A stretch of DNA of 21,398 nucleotides, from assembly GCA_964553105.1 (NCBI GenBank), contig CAZKJO010000040.1, forward strand, positions 1-21,398, given 5' to 3'. Shown here piece after piece: positions 7,187 to 15,620 of the stretch. Every line of letters starts with the position of its first letter. The first letter of the stretch is position 1. Source of the stretch: Profundicola sp964553105 (GTDB lineage Bacteria; Bacteroidota; Bacteroidia; Flavobacteriales; Weeksellaceae). Both the position numbers and the translations under genes were made by a program. The notes under the pieces are model-generated. The model saw only the letters and a program-made list of their open reading frames with translations, was not told where the DNA came from and ran no database searches.

Positions 7187-8602
7187 TTATTTAGGTTCTC
7201 CTGTTAATGGACAAATTTCTTTGGTAACAATACCTGTCTGTGCAATATCCTTAAATCCACCTGAAATATCGATTAAATTATGGTATCCACGACTCTTCAA
7301 TATAGAAGCAGCAATCATAGATCTATAACCTCCTTGACAGTGGATATAGAAAGTTTTCTCTTTAGGAAATTGAGCTAAATGATCATTTAAGTTAGATAGT
7401 GGTGTATGTTCAGCTTTTTCAACGTGTTGAGAATTGAATTCTCCATCATTTCTAACATCAAAAACTGGAATATCTTCTGATTTATAAATTTCGGCAAATT
7501 CTTCGGCATTGATAGAAGTAATGGTGTCAGTTTCTTTTCCAGCTTCTTTCCAAGCGTTAAATCCTCCTTTCAAGAATCCTAAAACATTATCGAAACCAAC
7601 TCTCGCTAATCTTGTAACTGCTTCCTCTTCTTGACCTTCTTCGGTAACTAATAAAATTGGCTGTTTTACATCTTTAATTAATGCGCCAACCCAAGGTGCA
7701 AATTGCCCTTTCAATCCAATAAATATAGATTTTGGAATATGACCTTCTGAATAAGTTTTTTGATTTCTAACATCTAAAACCAAAGCCTCATTCTGATTGG
7801 CAACTAATTCAAATTCTTCTGGTGTTAAAGCTTTTAAACCTCTTTCTTTAACTTCATCAAAATCTTCGTAACCAGATTTGTTCATCTGTACATTCATAGG
7901 GAAATAAGCTGGTGGTTCAGCTATTCCATCCAATACAGCCTCAATAAACTCTTCTTTGGTCATATCTGCTCTCAAAGCATAGTTGGTAGCTTTTTGATTC
8001 CCTAAAGTATCAACGGTTTCTTTACTCATGTTTTTACCACATGCCGAACCTGCTCCATGACCAGGATAAACTGTTATTTCATCTGCTAAAGGCATGATTT
8101 TATTTCTTAAACTATCATATAAAATACCTGCTAGCATTTCAGATGTTAATTCATTTCCTTTTTGAGCTAAATCAGGACGTCCAACATCTCCTAAGAATAA
8201 AGTATCTCCCGAGAAAATTGCCACATCTTTTCCGTTCTCATCTCTTAATAGATAAGTCGTACTTTCCATGGTATGTCCTGGTGTGTGTAAGGCTACAATC
8301 GTAACATCCCCAACCTTAAACTCTTGATTATCCTCTGCAACAATTACATCATAATTTGGTTCTGCTGTTGGACCATAAACGATGGGTGCATTGGTTTTCT
8401 TAGACAAACTTAAATGTCCACTCACAAAATCTGCGTGAAAGTGAGTTTCAAAAATGTATTTAAGCTTTACATTATCTTTTTCTAATTTATCTAAATAAGG
8501 TTGTACTTCTCTTAATGGATCTATAATCGCGGCTTCACCATTAGAAGTTATATAATAAGCACCTTGTGCCAAACAACCTGTATATATTTGTTCTATATTC
8601 AT
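7187..8602 (-). CDS. CstB-like persulfide dioxygenase: metallo-beta-lactamase domain plus two rhodanese domains
   Basis: The N-terminal metallo-beta-lactamase domain (about 1-240) resembles ETHE1-type persulfide dioxygenases, non-heme iron enzymes that oxidise glutathione or other low-molecular-weight persulfides to sulfite. Motifs are THFHAD (53-58), HTPGH ending at H110, SGD with D133, and YPGHG with H182. Iron ligands are probably H54, H110 and D133. A first rhodanese-like domain (about 258-352) has VTEEGQEEE where the Cys loop should be, so it is catalytically dead. A second (about 362-455) has the active loop HCQGGYRS with Cys422. This order, MBL, inactive rhodanese, active rhodanese, is that of Staphylococcus aureus CstB. 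The 471-residue length is close to CstB. Downstream is the rhodanese lipoprotein; upstream, 71 bases away, is the Crp/Fnr regulator. Confidence 0.87.
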   Translation of the reverse strand: MNIEQIYTGCLAQGAYYITSNGEAAIIDPLREVQPYLDKLEKDNVKLKYIFETHFHADFVSGHLSLSKKTNAPIVYGPTAEPNYDVIVAEDNQEFKVGDVTIVALHTPGHTMESTTYLLRDENGKDVAIFSGDTLFLGDVGRPDLAQKGNELTSEMLAGILYDSLRNKIMPLADEITVYPGHGAGSACGKNMSKETVDTLGNQKATNYALRADMTKEEFIEAVLDGIAEPPAYFPMNVQMNKSGYEDFDEVKERGLKALTPEEFELVANQNEALVLDVRNQKTYSEGHIPKSIFIGLKGQFAPWVGALIKDVKQPILLVTEEGQEEEAVTRLARVGFDNVLGFLKGGFNAWKEAGKETDTITSINAEEFAEIYKSEDIPVFDVRNDGEFNSQHVEKAEHTPLSNLNDHLAQFPKEKTFYIHCQGGYRSMIAASILKSRGYHNLIDISGGFKDIAQTGIVTKEICPLTGEPK

Positions 8603-8617
8603 CTTTAATATTTTTTA

Positions 8618-8625
8618 CAAATGTA
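8618..8625 (-). promoter_or_regulatory. Possible -7 element for the persulfide dioxygenase gene
   Basis: On the minus strand, TACATTTG (8625-8618) fits TAnnTTTG. It lies 16 bases before the start codon at 8602, so the transcript leader would be about 10 nt. No good -33 element is seen at the usual spacing, which may mean activation by a regulator (see the inverted repeat at 8648-8661). Confidence 0.4.
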
Positions 8626-8647
8626 TCATAATGTTAATAAACTCATC

Positions 8648-8661
8648 GTAATCAAAGTTAC
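8648..8661. promoter_or_regulatory. Candidate operator: GTAA-N6-TTAC inverted repeat
   Basis: GTAATCAAAGTTAC has four-base inverted arms separated by six bases, the spacing typical of Crp/Fnr-family sites. It sits over the expected -33 region of the promoter for the persulfide dioxygenase gene and directly after the Crp/Fnr gene. With only eight defined bases in AT-rich DNA it may occur by chance. Confidence 0.25.
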
Positions 8662-8673
8662 ATGTTACGAGTA

Positions 8674-9306
8674 TCAAAAGTCTATTAACTTAATTTGATT
8701 TCTACCAATTTCAATTTTACCTTGATTTTCTAATTTCTTTAGTAGTCGAGAGATAACTACCCTAGACGAATTAAGATGACTTGCTAATTCTTGATGGGTA
8801 ACAATAATGTTGGTATCACCCGAAACCATGGCTTTGTCTTTTAGGAATTGATAAACTCTTTGATCTAATTGTTGAAATGCCATGGCATCGACAACATCTA
8901 ATAGCTCATTGACTCTCTCGAAATAGCTTTGCATAACAAAAGCTCTCCATTCATCATATTTAACCATCCATTCATCTAATTTCTGAATCGGAATCATTAC
9001 TAATTTAACATCGGTCTCAGCCTCGGCTCTCACCTCACTTTGCTTATTTCCCATGCAACAATTTAATGTAAAAGCACAGGTATCACCTCTCTCCAAGAAA
9101 TAAAGCAATAATTCTTGTCCGTTTTCATTTTCTCTTAAGATACGAATAGCACCATCCAACAATAGCGGTAAATGTCTAAAAGTAACACCATAGTCCATAA
9201 TTTCTTCGCCAGCTTTAAACTCACGATAAACTCCTAATTCTTCAATCTCCTGTAAGAGTTTTGGATTAAATAAGTAGCCGTATTGGGCTTTCAGCAATTC
9301 CTTCAT
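8674..9306 (-). CDS. Crp/Fnr-family transcription regulator with a Cys cluster
   Basis: 210 residues, the usual Crp/Fnr length. The N-terminal cyclic-nucleotide-binding-like beta-roll covers about 15-115, followed by a dimerisation helix (about 118-150). The winged helix-turn-helix at about 155-208 includes VTHQELASHLNSSRVVISRLL as its recognition region. The beta-roll holds Cys77, Cys83 and Cys84 in CAFTLNCCMGNKQSE. There is no N-terminal Fnr-type iron-sulfur Cys cluster, and the cAMP-binding Arg/Ser phosphate cassette is not obvious. It is transcribed towards the CstB-like and rhodanese genes, so it likely controls them. The Cys trio could sense persulfide or redox state, but that is inference. 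No -7 element was found upstream of its start. Confidence 0.87.
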   Translation of the reverse strand: MKELLKAQYGYLFNPKLLQEIEELGVYREFKAGEEIMDYGVTFRHLPLLLDGAIRILRENENGQELLLYFLERGDTCAFTLNCCMGNKQSEVRAEAETDVKLVMIPIQKLDEWMVKYDEWRAFVMQSYFERVNELLDVVDAMAFQQLDQRVYQFLKDKAMVSGDTNIIVTHQELASHLNSSRVVISRLLKKLENQGKIEIGRNQIKLIDF

Positions 9307-9521
9307 AGTTGTAAAATTATCAATTTTGAATGAATACCTAGATATAATAAGTGAATATTAGGATAGTCTTAAGAATTATTTCTATTTATTTTGTAACTAA
9401 AAAGCCTCAAAATTTAGAATTTATCCCCTAGTAGAAATTTTTATTCTTAAATAATAGCTAAAATCTAGCTTTCATGACCTTATATTAAGGTATAGGCGAT
9501 TGAAATATTTATCTTTGCAAA
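9307..9521. other. Divergent intergenic region between the Crp/Fnr gene and uvrB
   Basis: 215 AT-rich bases between divergent genes. An inverted repeat AAAATT-ATC-AATTTT (9313-9327) lies just before the Crp/Fnr start and could be an autoregulatory site, though AT-richness makes it weak. The uvrB -7 element is at 9510-9517. I see no RNA gene or small ORF. Confidence 0.4.
9510..9517 (+). promoter_or_regulatory. Probable -7 element of uvrB, implying a nearly leaderless mRNA
   Basis: TATCTTTG fits the consensus TAnnTTTG exactly and ends four bases before the uvrB ATG at 9522. With the usual 5-7 base distance to the first transcribed base, transcription would start at or within a base or two of the ATG. 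No clear -33 element is visible. Confidence 0.4.
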
Positions 9522-11522
9522 ATGCAATTTAAGCTTAAATCTGACTATAAACCCACAGGTGATCAACCTCAAGCCATTAAAGAACTAACTAATGGCTTAA
9601 ATAATGGTGATCCCTTTCAAACATTATTAGGTGTAACAGGTTCTGGTAAAACCTTTACTATTGCCAATGTTGTGTCTGAAGTGCAAAAGCCAACCCTTGT
9701 TTTGGCGCATAATAAAACTTTAGCAGCTCAATTATACATGGAATTTCAAGAGTTCTTTCCTGACAATGCGGTGGAATATTTTGTTTCCTATTATGATTAC
9801 TACCAACCAGAAGCTTTTATTCCAACTTCAGGAACTTATATCGAAAAGGATTTATCTATTAATGAAGAAATTGAAAAGTTGAGATTAAGCACCACTTCTT
9901 CTCTTCTTTCAGGACGACGCGATATTTTGGTGGTGGCATCGGTTTCATGTTTATATGGTATTGGTAATCCAACTGAGTTTCATAAAAACGTTATTAATAT
10001 TGAGAAAGGACAACGAATTGCGCGAACTCATTTCTTGCACAACTTGGTGAATGCCTTGTATTCGAGAAGTGCTGTAGATTTTGGACGAGGTAATTTTAGA
10101 GTTCTTGGAGATGTTGTTGAAATTTTCCCTGCTTATGCGGATGATGGAATTAGAGTTCATTTCTTTGGAGATGAAATCGAGGAAATTGAGTCTTTTTCTG
10201 TTGGAAGTGGAAATAGAATTTCCAATTTTGATAAAATGAATATTTATCCGGCGAACATCTTCGTAACTTCTCCTGATACAATGCAAAACGCAATTCATCA
10301 GATTCAAATTGATTTAGGAAAACAAGTTGAGTATTTTCAAGATATAGGTAAGAATTTAGAAGCTAAAAGGCTAAAAGAAAGAACAGAATTCGATGTTGAG
10401 ATGATGAAAGAGTTAGGCTATTGCTCTGGAATTGAGAATTATTCTCGATATTTAGATGGAAGACTTCCAGGAACACGTCCGTTCTGTTTATTAGATTACT
10501 TTCCAGATGATTATCTTATGGTTGTTGATGAGTCACACGTTACGATTCCACAGGTACATGCTATGTATGGTGGAGACAGAAGTCGTAAAGAGAACTTGGT
10601 GGATTATGGTTTTAGATTGCCGGCTGCTATGGACAATAGGCCATTAAAGTTTGAGGAATTTGAAGCTTTACAAAACCAAGTTATTTATGTTTCGGCTACA
10701 CCGGCAAATTATGAATTAGAAAAATCTGAAGGTGTAGTGGTTGAACAAATTATTCGTCCAACAGGTTTATTAGATCCACCGATTGAAATTCGACCTTCTT
10801 TAAATCAAATGGATGATTTGATGGAGGAAATTCAAAAGCGTGCTGAAATTGATGAGCGTGTCCTCGTTACTACTTTAACCAAAAGAATGGCCGAGGAATT
10901 GACTAAATTCTTGACGCGCTATGGTGTAAGAACTCAATATATTCACTCTGATGTGGATACTTTGGATCGTGTTCAAATCATGGAAGATTTAAGAATCGGT
11001 AAATTTGATGTTTTGGTGGGGGTAAACTTATTGAGAGAAGGTTTAGACTTACCTGAAGTTTCTTTGGTGGCTATTTTAGATGCGGATAAAGAAGGATTCT
11101 TGAGAAGTCATAGATCTCTTACACAGACTTCTGGTAGAGCGGCAAGGAACGTGAATGGACGAGTGATTATGTATGCGGATAAGATTACGGAATCTATGCA
11201 AAAAACCATAGATGAAACAGAACGTAGACGAGAAATTCAAATTCAATATAATACAGATCATAACAAGAAACCAGAACCATTAGTGAAGAAGATTAATCGA
11301 ATTAAGCGCGAGGCTGACTTCGAGAAAAATCCATATGTTCAGAAATCGGCGGTTATTATGGCAGCATCAGAGCGACCTGAATATGGTGATGATGTAGATA
11401 TTGAAAAGTTAATTGAGCAAAAAACCAAAGCCATGGAAAAGGCAGCTAAAGATTTAGATTTTATTCAAGCGGCTGCTTTGCGAGACGAAATTAAAGCACT
11501 TAAAGAACAAGTGAAATCTTAA
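9522..11522 (+). CDS. uvrB: Excinuclease ABC subunit B (UvrB)
   Basis: The damage-verification helicase of nucleotide excision repair receives DNA from UvrA and recruits UvrC for incision. At 666 residues it is full length. The Walker A motif GVTGSGKT is at 37-44. The beta-hairpin region that grips DNA includes YDYYQPEAFIPTSGTYIEKD. The Walker B/DEAD-like motif VVDESH lies near 335, and helicase motif VI lies in the region TQTSGRAARN. The C-terminal UVR motif that binds UvrC is present in LDFIQAAALRDEIKALKEQ near the end. The start is supported by the conserved N-terminus (FKLKSDYKPTGDQPQAI). It probably forms a single-gene transcript. It converges with the TRIC-type channel gene, with three bases between the stop codons. 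Confidence 0.97.
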   Translation: MQFKLKSDYKPTGDQPQAIKELTNGLNNGDPFQTLLGVTGSGKTFTIANVVSEVQKPTLVLAHNKTLAAQLYMEFQEFFPDNAVEYFVSYYDYYQPEAFIPTSGTYIEKDLSINEEIEKLRLSTTSSLLSGRRDILVVASVSCLYGIGNPTEFHKNVINIEKGQRIARTHFLHNLVNALYSRSAVDFGRGNFRVLGDVVEIFPAYADDGIRVHFFGDEIEEIESFSVGSGNRISNFDKMNIYPANIFVTSPDTMQNAIHQIQIDLGKQVEYFQDIGKNLEAKRLKERTEFDVEMMKELGYCSGIENYSRYLDGRLPGTRPFCLLDYFPDDYLMVVDESHVTIPQVHAMYGGDRSRKENLVDYGFRLPAAMDNRPLKFEEFEALQNQVIYVSATPANYELEKSEGVVVEQIIRPTGLLDPPIEIRPSLNQMDDLMEEIQKRAEIDERVLVTTLTKRMAEELTKFLTRYGVRTQYIHSDVDTLDRVQIMEDLRIGKFDVLVGVNLLREGLDLPEVSLVAILDADKEGFLRSHRSLTQTSGRAARNVNGRVIMYADKITESMQKTIDETERRREIQIQYNTDHNKKPEPLVKKINRIKREADFEKNPYVQKSAVIMAASERPEYGDDVDIEKLIEQKTKAMEKAAKDLDFIQAAALRDEIKALKEQVKS

Positions 11523-11525
11523 GAT

Positions 11526-12176
11526 TTAATTGAGATAAAATTTCGGAATTTGTAATTGGTATTTAACCGCAATACTTCGGATAACTACAATGATTATGAT
11601 CGTAGAAATCTGAACAAATTCAGTGGATATACCAGGAATATGTGTCATTAGAATGAAGCTTAATCCACCTATGATACAAGCTGTAGCATAAATCTCACGT
11701 CTTAATAAGAGAGGTATTCGATTGATAAGTATATCTCTTAAAACCCCACCAAAGCAACCTGTAATGGTTCCTAGCGTTAAACAAATCACTGGGTGATAAC
11801 CATATTCCATTCCTTTTTGCACACCAATGATGGTAAATAATCCTAGTCCTACCGAGTCAAAAATAAAAAGGGTATTCTTAAAGCTTTTTTCAATCGATCG
11901 GAATATCATAGAAAAAATAGCTGATAAAAAAATAACGCTACATATCAACATATCGTGCATCCAAAAGACAGGTGCTCCTAACAACAAATCACGAATGGTA
12001 CCTCCTCCTACGGCAGTTGCAAAGGCAATAATCAAAACACCAAAGGGATCTAGTTTATATTGCATGGCAGCAAAAGCCCCAGACATAGCAAAAGCTATCG
12101 TTCCAATTACCTCAATGAGAAGGGAGAAGTTTTCGTGAAATAAGAATGTTGCAAACATAAATATGGTTGAAATCAC
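11526..12176 (-). CDS. TRIC-type (UPF0126/YadS) cation channel membrane protein
   Basis: 216 residues, almost entirely hydrophobic, with about seven membrane-spanning segments. Two repeated glycine-rich units end in GGGTIRD (57-63) and GGVLRD (143-148), the signature of the UPF0126 family. Bacterial members are structural relatives of animal trimeric intracellular cation channels and are taken to conduct K+ or Na+ as trimers. The start at 12176 is the longest; Met7 at 12158 is an alternative start before the first membrane helix. No partner gene is beside it and no promoter element is obvious. Ion selectivity cannot be judged from the sequence. Confidence 0.85.
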   Translation of the reverse strand: MISTIFMFATFLFHENFSLLIEVIGTIAFAMSGAFAAMQYKLDPFGVLIIAFATAVGGGTIRDLLLGAPVFWMHDMLICSVIFLSAIFSMIFRSIEKSFKNTLFIFDSVGLGLFTIIGVQKGMEYGYHPVICLTLGTITGCFGGVLRDILINRIPLLLRREIYATACIIGGLSFILMTHIPGISTEFVQISTIIIIVVIRSIAVKYQLQIPKFYLN

Positions 12177-12330
12177 AAATATGAGAATGTTTTGGGAAAT
12201 TTAAGAATTACTTAGAGATGAGTTTAAGCATGGTTAAATATAGGAGCTAAATTAACTAGATTATGATTATCTGCCCAAAAAATGGGGTAAAATTCTTCAA
12301 TAATCTTAATTTTACAAAAAATGATATGAT

Positions 12331-12699
12331 ATGTTCAATTTATTTTCATCGAAAAAGAAAGTAAAACCAACTGAAATAACAGATTCCAATTTCAATGATT
12401 TGATTTTTAATTCAGAAGAGCCAGTTGTTTTAGACTTCTACGCAACTTGGTGTCAACCTTGTCATGTGATGGTTTCTCTCATCAATCGTTTGGTAAAAGA
12501 AGAAGATGTGCAAGGAAAAGCACTTATTGCCAAGGTTGATATTGACGCAAATCCTGCCTTGGCCAAGCATTTTGAGATTAAATCGGTTCCTACGCTTTTA
12601 TATATTTATAAAAACAAGGTTTATGAAAGACAAGCTGGATTAGTTCCTTATCCTTTATTAAAAGATAAAGTTTTAAAGTTTTCAGAAGACGTTAAATAA
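12331..12699 (+). CDS. Thioredoxin-family protein with WCQPC active site
   Basis: A cytosolic thioredoxin fold of 122 residues. After a lysine-rich N-terminal extension (SSKKKVKP) the domain begins at about residue 14. The active site is WCQPC with Cys41 and Cys44, preceded by VVLDFYAT, and the cis-proline is Pro87 (KSVPTLL). Gln between the cysteines replaces the Gly of classical WCGPC thioredoxins, which may change redox potential or partner choice. There is no signal peptide. A thioredoxin could feed electrons to the class I RNR in this window, but it is not in that operon. It lies alone on the plus strand between two minus-strand genes and ends at a terminator. Confidence 0.88.
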   Translation: MFNLFSSKKKVKPTEITDSNFNDLIFNSEEPVVLDFYATWCQPCHVMVSLINRLVKEEDVQGKALIAKVDIDANPALAKHFEIKSVPTLLYIYKNKVYERQAGLVPYPLLKDKVLKFSEDVK

Positions 12700-12739
12700 A
12701 GATTTTTAACTAACTTCATTAAACAATTATAAATAAAAG

Positions 12740-12770
12740 AAGGCTCAGAGTTATAAAAACTTTGAGCCTT
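12740..12770. terminator. Bidirectional intrinsic terminator between thioredoxin and malQ
   Basis: A 13-bp stem, AAGGCTCAGAGTT (12740-12752) with AACTTTGAGCCTT (12758-12770), has one G-U pair and a five-base loop. It is followed by TTG on the plus strand and preceded by an A-rich tract that supplies U on the minus strand. The two genes converge here. Confidence 0.85.
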
Positions 12771-12793
12771 TTGTAATAAACTAAATTTACAGT

Positions 12794-15457
12794 TTATCCT
12801 CTTCCCGCGTTTGCGTGGCGGTCTTTTAGCATATTTGTAAACTCTTTGTGATTGATTAAATCAGAAATATTTACATGCATACGATATCTCCAATAATGTG
12901 GGAAAACTGCCGGAACATTTATTCGCTCAATTTCCTCATTTGGATTTCTAAGCTCTGAATGCATTCCCAAGAACTCTTGTAATGGAATTACTGACAACAA
13001 AGCAGGCGAATATAAATGTTGATCAACTATAATCGAAAGCAATTCTTCTGATAATTCTTCAGGAGCAGCTCCTTTTTTACCCATCATGTTATTATAAAAA
13101 TACTGTGAGGCTTCTCTATCCTCTTTCCACCACTGGCGCAGTGTAGAAGTATCATGCGAAGATGGCGAAACAACAGACAGATATGGTGCATGATGCGGAT
13201 TAGAGAACTTAATTTCTTCGTCTGAAGGCATTCTCTGAACTTGTAATGACATAATCGCTAAATCATGCATCACCTGAGGAACAACCTTTGGAACCATCCC
13301 TAAATCTTCTCCACAAGTCAACATATTGGTGGCTTGTTTCAATGCTGGCAATTTCTCTAAACCTTTCGCCTTCCAGAATTGTTCTTGACGATTATAGAAA
13401 TAATCTAAGTAAAGCGCATATAATTTATCCTGGGTGTCTTTTGCTAACCATTTGAAATTATTGGTTTCGTGTAAAGCATATCTTGGATGTAATCGTATCT
13501 CGTCTACATCTTCTTTAATGAACAATACATTGGCAGCTAATTCTAACAATCGCTCTAAATGTCCGTGATCTGCAGCTAATGCATTTTTAATTTTTCGTTG
13601 GGTATTGAATTCTTCTTTAAACCTTAATTCACCAAAGTCATTCTTAAAATCAAAATAAGTACTAACTACTTCTTCTGTTTCTGAACCAAAGTACATTCTT
13701 ATTAAGTCATAATGTAAATAAGGTTCAATCAAGCGCTCAAGATCTAAATGAATTCCTCGATAGTTTAATTCATCTAAACTAATAGGTAATGCCGGTTCAA
13801 AACGACCTAAAATACCTTGAGTTGCGCTTAAAGGAATCTGCCAAATTCTAAAGAATCCTAGAATATGATCTATCCTAAAGGCATCAAAATACCTTGACAT
13901 AAATTGGAATCTACTTTTCCACCAAGCAAAATTATCCTCTTTCATGCGAGGCCAATTATAGGTTGGGAATTCCCAGTTCTGACCTAAAACAGCAAAATCA
14001 TCTGGTGGTGCGCCTGCTTGTTGATCCATGTGGAATAACTCTGGATTCCACCATGCATCGACACTGTAACGATAAATACCAATCGGCAAATCACCTTTTA
14101 AAGTTAAATTCAGTTTGTGTAACTCTTCTACTGCTTTAGATAATTGTTCGTGTAATTGCCACTGAACAAAAACATAAAACATAACAGCATCTAAATCCTT
14201 GCTCTTTGCCCCAAACATTCTCGTTAATGTAGCTTTAGAACTTTTAGCATGTGATTTCCATTGTGTGAAATCGGCTGTTTGGTTTTTATCCCTAAGAACA
14301 CAGAAGGCTGCATAAGGTTTAACCCAATCTTCATTTTCTTTTAAAAATAATTTAAAGTCTTTATCTGCTAAAATTTCATTTTTATTGTTCTTAAAGTAAT
14401 TTTTTAAAAACTCGGTTTTAAAATTATTTACCAACTCATAATCTACATTATCTAAAGCATTTAACTTTTTAGTTTGGTCTTCAATTACTTTCTTTTCAGC
14501 AGCAGTTAATTTAAACTTAAGATTACTTAGGCTTAAATACATTGGATGCAAGGCATAAACTGAAATGGCAGCATATGGATAAGAATCAGTCCAATCGAAT
14601 TTAGCCGTAGTATCATGAATTGGCAGAATCTGAACCATAGAGAAACCTGCCTCCTTAGCCCACTTACCAAAGTCAATTAAATCTAAGAACTCACCAACAC
14701 CCACTCCATTTTCTGAACGAAGAGAAAAGACTGGAACAGCAACTCCACTTCCTCTCCACTGTGTATGTGGCGGTTGTCTAAATCCGGTATCGTGATAAAT
14801 CAAAAACTCCTCATCTTTAGCAGGTTGTGCTACACGATTGCTTCCTGTCTCGTAATATTTAATTTCTTTTGTTTTCGCGTTTACTACCAAATACTTGTAT
14901 GCAATGGGGTCTTTAGCTGAGGAAAGATCTACAGAAAGAGACCAGTTTCCTTTGCCATCACAGTACATCGGGAGAGCCTTATCCTCATCCCAATTGGCCA
15001 GAGCATCTACACTACCCACCATAAACATAGCTTCATCAGGTTGCAAAGTCCTAAAACTAAGCCTGAATTGATGTGTGTATTTCTTTAACTTTCGTTGCTT
15101 TTTAGCTGGAAGTTTTGCGCCGATGTGTTCAAAGAATTCTGTGCTAAGATTAAACTCCGGTAGATTGGGATAATTCCATGAATCAATCAATACAATCTCC
15201 TTTTTTGTCGTTGGATTATTGAAACTTCTTTTAGCCCATTCTTCGGTAATACTTTGGTCGCGATCGTCCTTAATAAAATATAGATATTCAAATTCCTTGG
15301 ATTTGAAATCTAGGTTTACAGACCATTCGGACTCGTTGGTATAACTTAATGGTACAGCTTTTTCTTTGTCCCAATTACCTAACTCATTACAGTTTCCTGT
15401 TAAATAAATTTGTTGTCCAAAGGCACTTTTGAAAACTACTTTAAATTTTAAATTCAC
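12794..15457 (-). CDS. malQ: 4-alpha-glucanotransferase (amylomaltase), DPE2-like with two CBM20 domains
   Basis: A GH77 enzyme that transfers glucan segments or glucose between maltose, maltodextrins and glycogen-type acceptors. Two starch-binding CBM20-like domains precede the catalytic part: residues about 1-95 (LTGNCNELGNWD) and about 126-222 (MVGSVDALANWD). In the GH77 domain (about 235-887) the nucleophile is probably Asp530 (FRIDHILGF), the acid/base Glu717 (CGEDLG) and the third carboxylate Asp769 (SSHDT). At 887 residues it is much longer than classical MalQ. About 150 residues more than a minimal GH77 domain are inserted, as in plant DPE2, the cytosolic maltose-metabolising disproportionating enzyme. 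No signal peptide, so cytosolic. No other maltose or glycogen genes are nearby. Confidence 0.93.
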   Translation of the reverse strand: MNLKFKVVFKSAFGQQIYLTGNCNELGNWDKEKAVPLSYTNESEWSVNLDFKSKEFEYLYFIKDDRDQSITEEWAKRSFNNPTTKKEIVLIDSWNYPNLPEFNLSTEFFEHIGAKLPAKKQRKLKKYTHQFRLSFRTLQPDEAMFMVGSVDALANWDEDKALPMYCDGKGNWSLSVDLSSAKDPIAYKYLVVNAKTKEIKYYETGSNRVAQPAKDEEFLIYHDTGFRQPPHTQWRGSGVAVPVFSLRSENGVGVGEFLDLIDFGKWAKEAGFSMVQILPIHDTTAKFDWTDSYPYAAISVYALHPMYLSLSNLKFKLTAAEKKVIEDQTKKLNALDNVDYELVNNFKTEFLKNYFKNNKNEILADKDFKLFLKENEDWVKPYAAFCVLRDKNQTADFTQWKSHAKSSKATLTRMFGAKSKDLDAVMFYVFVQWQLHEQLSKAVEELHKLNLTLKGDLPIGIYRYSVDAWWNPELFHMDQQAGAPPDDFAVLGQNWEFPTYNWPRMKEDNFAWWKSRFQFMSRYFDAFRIDHILGFFRIWQIPLSATQGILGRFEPALPISLDELNYRGIHLDLERLIEPYLHYDLIRMYFGSETEEVVSTYFDFKNDFGELRFKEEFNTQRKIKNALAADHGHLERLLELAANVLFIKEDVDEIRLHPRYALHETNNFKWLAKDTQDKLYALYLDYFYNRQEQFWKAKGLEKLPALKQATNMLTCGEDLGMVPKVVPQVMHDLAIMSLQVQRMPSDEEIKFSNPHHAPYLSVVSPSSHDTSTLRQWWKEDREASQYFYNNMMGKKGAAPEELSEELLSIIVDQHLYSPALLSVIPLQEFLGMHSELRNPNEEIERINVPAVFPHYWRYRMHVNISDLINHKEFTNMLKDRHANAGRG

Positions 15458-15620
15458 GGTGTATCTTAATTATGCAAGCAATATCTTTAAAAAAATACTA
15501 AAATCCTATAATTTTGATGAAAATATCTTTTTAAGATAGGAATTAGATGTATTAAATAATAATTTGGTTATAAAACTTGTGTGAAATTAAAAAATGCCAT
15601 AATTATTACTTCAAATCTTT

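Noticed and set aside
9951..10307. 118-codon minus-strand ORF inside uvrB
   Set aside because: Antisense shadow of UvrB, with low-complexity Ile/Asn/Ser-rich translation.
11827..12138. 103-codon plus-strand ORF inside the TRIC-type channel gene
   Set aside because: Antisense to a gene with clear family motifs (GGGTIRD, GGVLRD).
12270..12287. Short inverted repeat CCCA...TGGG before the thioredoxin gene
   Set aside because: Only four base pairs, so within chance expectation; no T run follows.
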